A stretch of DNA of 14,917 nucleotides from Acidobacteriota bacterium. GTDB lineage: Bacteria > Acidobacteriota > Vicinamibacteria > Vicinamibacterales > 2-12-FULL-66-21. How positions within the stretch are numbered: position 1 is the first letter of the stretch; the number at the start of each line of letters is the position of its first letter. The position numbers and the translations under genes are program-made. The notes beneath the pieces were generated by a model. The model saw nothing but the letters and a program-made list of their open reading frames with translations. It was not told the origin of the DNA and did not search any database. The stretch covers positions 1 to 14,917 of the forward strand of contig JAIVJE010000319.1 in the NCBI GenBank assembly GCA_020200195.1, read 5' to 3'. This document shows positions 12,543 to 14,917 of the stretch, piece by piece.

Positions 12543-13005
12543 GGGGACCGTTTCCAACGCGGTTTCTGGGTCACAAACGAAAACGCCCATCGAAAAATGG
12601 GCGTTCCGCCGACAGTGTCCCGTTTTGGCAACTCTCAAACCGCGAGAGTCAGCCCCGTAGCTCACCTTACCGCAGCGCATTGACGCCGCCACTGGTAAAC
12701 CGCAAACCAGCCACGGAATTCGGCCGTCCGTGGGGCAGCACCGCTGCTATCGGTCAGCGGGCGGTTTCAATATTGCGGCGTCGGACGATGTGCGTGATCT
12801 TGGAGATGATCCAAGACATGGGCGCACCGTCCTTCCTGCTCGGGGATGCCGGATCCGAGCGTTGCCAGTATAACGCCACTGACGGGTTCTACCCGATAGT
12901 GAACGCACCGTGAAACGCCGAAACATGGAAACGGGCAGGTCTCGCTGAGGCGCTTGCCTCTATCTGCCGGCACGCATCAGGCGAGAGCGCCGAAGCGCTC
13001 CTTCT
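12543..13005. other. 463-bp intergenic stretch with hairpins, no gene seen
   Basis: After the terminator-like hairpin near the antitoxin come two smaller perfect inverted repeats: ACTCTC/GAGAGT (12631-12636 and 12644-12649) and TCTTGGA/TCCAAGA (12798-12804 and 12810-12816). Short frames on both strands (for example 12680-12913 plus and 12767-12973 minus) have no domain, signal or ribosome binding site. No tRNA-like fold was found by eye. The stretch separates plus-strand toxin-antitoxin genes from the minus-strand phosphoesterase, so it carries two gene ends. Confidence 0.5.
12582..12605. terminator. Hairpin terminator after the toxin-antitoxin operon
   Basis: Perfect 9-bp arms AACGCCCAT (12582-12590) and ATGGGCGTT (12597-12605) enclose CGAAAA. 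It starts 40 nt after the antitoxin stop. On the plus strand only TT follows the stem; on the minus strand the stem is followed by TTCGTTTG, so it may work better against transcription coming from the phosphoesterase side. Probably bidirectional. Confidence 0.65.
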
Positions 13006-13740
13006 TCAAGACCCGGCCGCGGGTAGCGGCACGTACCTGCCGGTCCGCAGCGTTTCCGCGGTCGTTTCGGCAAACGGATCATCAGTACCCAATAGCAGCC
13101 GGATCTCTTGTTCGACATCGTATTCGACGCGTCTGATCTCGATCCGATCATCATCGACGAGCGCGTAGCAGGCGCGCGCATCGCCGTCGAACGAGAGGCT
13201 TACGGCCCCTGAATTCGCGACCATGAACGTCGACACACGGCGGATATACGGGTAGTGAATGTGTCCATAGAGGACGCGCTTCGAGCGGAGCGCCGCGTAG
13301 ACGCGCTCCAATTCTTCGTCGGACGCGTTCGCGGGCGTTATCTGCCACACATCATCGGGCCCAGCGTGCACGACGCTCAGATCACCATCGGACCACCGGC
13401 GAGGGAGCGCTCTTAGCCAGGCAAGGCGCTCGTCGCCGATGGCATCAAGAGTCGCGGGAATCGTGTGCGTCAGCACGAGGTCCCTGATCCGATGCAGCTG
13501 CGGAGCCTGCAGCGTCTCCGACACGCGGTGCGGCATCCACAGCATCTCGTCGGTATTGCCGTACACTCCGGGCCAGTTCATCTCGCGGACGCGGTCGATG
13601 ACTTCCGCCGGACGCGGTCCGCCGCTCATCAGGTCGCCACCAGACACGACGAGGTCCGCGCCGGTCTTGCGCACATCCGCGATCACGGCGTCGAGCGCGG
13701 TCAGGTTGGCGTGGATATCTGAGACGACCGCGATTCGCAT
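13006..13740 (-). CDS. Calcineurin-like metallophosphoesterase (YfcE-like)
   Basis: 244 residues with a complete two-metal phosphoesterase site: D8-x-H10 in MRIAVVSDIHANLTAL, GGD36, G61-N62-T-D in VYGNTDEML, H92 in LTHT, H125 in VVHAGPDD, and G159-H160-x-H162 in LYGHIHYPY. This is the small single-domain family (YfcE/MJ0936-like) that hydrolyses phosphodiesters or phosphomonoesters in the cytoplasm; the natural substrate cannot be told. After the core, NSGAVSLSFDGDARACYALVDDDRIEIRRVEYD forms the usual closing strands. The ATG at 13740 begins directly with the first strand, so the start is reliable although no strong ribosome binding site is seen. The SDR gene upstream ends only 11 nt away, suggesting one transcript. 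Confidence 0.92.
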   Translation of the reverse strand: MRIAVVSDIHANLTALDAVIADVRKTGADLVVSGGDLMSGGPRPAEVIDRVREMNWPGVYGNTDEMLWMPHRVSETLQAPQLHRIRDLVLTHTIPATLDAIGDERLAWLRALPRRWSDGDLSVVHAGPDDVWQITPANASDEELERVYAALRSKRVLYGHIHYPYIRRVSTFMVANSGAVSLSFDGDARACYALVDDDRIEIRRVEYDVEQEIRLLLGTDDPFAETTAETLRTGRYVPLPAAGS

Positions 13741-13751
13741 GCGGACGGAGC

Positions 13752-14786
13752 TTACATCCGCGGTATCTTGTCGAGGAAGCCGCGAGTGCGATCGGCGAGC
13801 GTGCTCAGCCAGGCGAGCTGCATTGCGGTGCCGGTCCTCATCAACTCGACGAGCGGCGGAGGCAGCACCGACCAGTCGATCACGTGCCTGCCCCAGTCAG
13901 GACGACGGCCGTCGTAATCCGTGAAGCCATAGCGGCGAGCAACCTCCCACGAGCTCAGAAGTTGCCCTGTTTGGTCGAGGAATTCGGGATCGCTCGCCAG
14001 GGCCGCGACGGCCCGTCCGACGTAGAGCGGCGACTCCGATTCCAGGAAGTTCGAGTCTTTCTTGCCGGCATTGCGCCAGTTCGCTTCTGTGACGCCGAAG
14101 TGCTGCAGCATTGACTCGGAGCGGAGGAATCCTGGTGTTATGGCAACGGCCGCGACGCTATGGGCCTTCAGCTCGGCGGCCATGTTCAACGCGATCACCT
14201 TGAGGGCCACCTTTACCGCCTGAGACATCGGGTTGCCGCCGGCGGCAAGCAGGTCGTTCTCCGTCACCTCGACGATCAGTCCGCGACGGTTGCGAATCAT
14301 GATGGGCGCGGCGTGCTTCGCGGTGATGATGTGGGACGTGAGCGCCTGTCGGAAGATCGCGTCGGCGTTCTTCAGATCCGCCTGCCAGAAGTTGCCCCAT
14401 TGCCCCATCATCGGGTCTTCGCCGGCGATGCTGTTGACGAGGATGTCGAGCCGATTGTGTTTGCGGTCGATCCGCCTGAAGAGTGCCTTCACATCCGACT
14501 CAATAGTGTGGTCCACGCGAACCGCGATCGCCGTCCCTCCCGCGTCATTGATCATTGCGGCGGTCTCGTCAATCGTTTCCGGGCGCTGGTAGGGAGACGG
14601 TTTGCCCTTCACGCTGCGCCCGGTGCAATACACCGTCGCCCCGGCCTCGCCGAGCGCGCGAGCGATGCCACGCCCGGCACCGCGTGTGGCGCCAGCGACT
14701 ATCGCGATCGCCTCGACGAGCGGTCGCCCCTGCACGGTGTCGCGAGGCGATCGCGAGATTTGCCTAACAGTCCGCTTGGTCGGCAT
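13752..14786 (-). CDS. SDR-family oxidoreductase with an altered active site
   Basis: 344 residues, long for a classical SDR, with a Rossmann fold. The cofactor loop is G32-A-T-R-G36-A-G38-R, followed by TGRS (favouring NADPH through the Arg), D92 (adenine contact) and N118-S-I-A-G122. In the catalytic YxxxK motif Lys192 is present (SQAVKVAL), but the position of Tyr is Ser188, and the preceding Ser region reads VTEND with Thr175. After the core come AITPGFLRSESMLQHFGVTEANWR and ESPLYVGRAVAALASDPEFLDQTGQLLSSW, then YGFTDYDGRRPDWG, a combination typical of DHRS1-like bacterial SDRs. The substrate is unknown. ATG 14786 is taken as start; GTG 14735 would remove a basic 17-residue leader and begin closer to the conserved fold. 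It sits 24 nt after a GNAT gene and 11 nt before the phosphoesterase. Confidence 0.9.
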   Translation of the reverse strand: MPTKRTVRQISRSPRDTVQGRPLVEAIAIVAGATRGAGRGIARALGEAGATVYCTGRSVKGKPSPYQRPETIDETAAMINDAGGTAIAVRVDHTIESDVKALFRRIDRKHNRLDILVNSIAGEDPMMGQWGNFWQADLKNADAIFRQALTSHIITAKHAAPIMIRNRRGLIVEVTENDLLAAGGNPMSQAVKVALKVIALNMAAELKAHSVAAVAITPGFLRSESMLQHFGVTEANWRNAGKKDSNFLESESPLYVGRAVAALASDPEFLDQTGQLLSSWEVARRYGFTDYDGRRPDWGRHVIDWSVLPPPLVELMRTGTAMQLAWLSTLADRTRGFLDKIPRM

Positions 14787-14810
14787 AGGCGCGTATCGTC
14801 CTGAGGGTAA

Positions 14811-14917
14811 TTAGCAGAGATCCTTCTCCATCCAAACGCACGGCAGGCGATGGCCGTTTCGCAGCGCAACGTCGCTGCGTTCGCGCACGCGATACCCGAA
14901 GGACGCGTAGAACCGTT
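14811..14917 (-). CDS. GNAT acetyltransferase, C-terminal end only (cut by window edge)
   Basis: Only the last 34 codons are inside the window: RFYASFGYRVRERSD, then GHRLPCVWMEKDLC and TAA. The phrase FYASFGYRV, a short variable loop and a final strand with WMEKDL is the usual end of GNAT N-acetyltransferases, where the Tyr of FYxxxGF sits near the acetyl-CoA sulphur. The first codon at the edge is incomplete. The SDR gene starts 24 nt further on, so the three genes GNAT, SDR and phosphoesterase may form an operon. Confidence 0.65.
   Translation of the reverse strand, partial: RFYASFGYRVRERSDVALRNGHRLPCVWMEKDLC

Noticed and set aside
12543..13005. Possible CRISPR array or tRNA among several small hairpins
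   Set aside because: The hairpins differ in sequence and spacing, with no regular repeat, and no cloverleaf could be drawn.

Overview
The window looks like chromosomal DNA from a GC-rich soil or sediment bacterium of the phylum Acidobacteriota, probably class Vicinamibacteria. The best evidence is the pairing of a PadR repressor with an 890-residue ADOP-type permease (acidobacterial duplicated orphan permease) at 635-3681. That placement is inference from gene family and base composition; no rRNA or tRNA gene is present to confirm it.

Layout. Position 1-282 (minus) is the start of an IS110-family transposase cut by the window edge, with its non-coding flank after it. At 463-619 sits a 157-bp element with long inverted ends and CTAG on both sides, resembling a MITE and unrelated to the IS110 gene itself. 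Then come ADOP permease and PadR (minus; promoter with an operator in its spacer), a GT-C-like polytopic membrane protein (minus), an ECF sigma factor with a Cys-rich tail (minus, frameshifted at a run of eight C), a divergent predicted lipoprotein (plus), a class I methyltransferase and a small lipoprotein (minus), two decayed PepSY-type membrane genes (minus), a class D beta-lactamase (minus), an O-methyltransferase with a displaced C-terminus (minus), a GNAT acetyltransferase (minus), an unknown 153-residue protein (minus), a HigB/HigA-like toxin-antitoxin pair read as one frame (plus), a metallophosphoesterase (minus), an unusual SDR oxidoreductase (minus) and the end of another GNAT gene (minus).

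Functional links are mostly local. PadR probably controls itself and the permease 5 nt downstream. The toxin-antitoxin pair has its own palindromic operator and probably autoregulates. The sigma factor and lipoprotein are divergent, only 48 nt apart. The two PepSY genes overlap and were once a coupled pair. The rest is an accessory mixture of small enzymes.

The strongest theme is frame disruption: at least eight frame breaks between about 6.4 and 12.2 kb, in the sigma factor, both PepSY genes, the O-methyltransferase and the toxin-antitoxin junction, while the large genes outside this stretch are open throughout. Either the region is decaying or the assembly carries uncorrected indels; the sequence alone cannot decide. 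I did not find a clearly new multi-gene system. The best leads are the inverted-repeat element beside IS110, the toxin-antitoxin fusion, the PepSY gene with paired compensating frameshifts, and three genes whose -10-like boxes lie 5-7 nt from the start codon.
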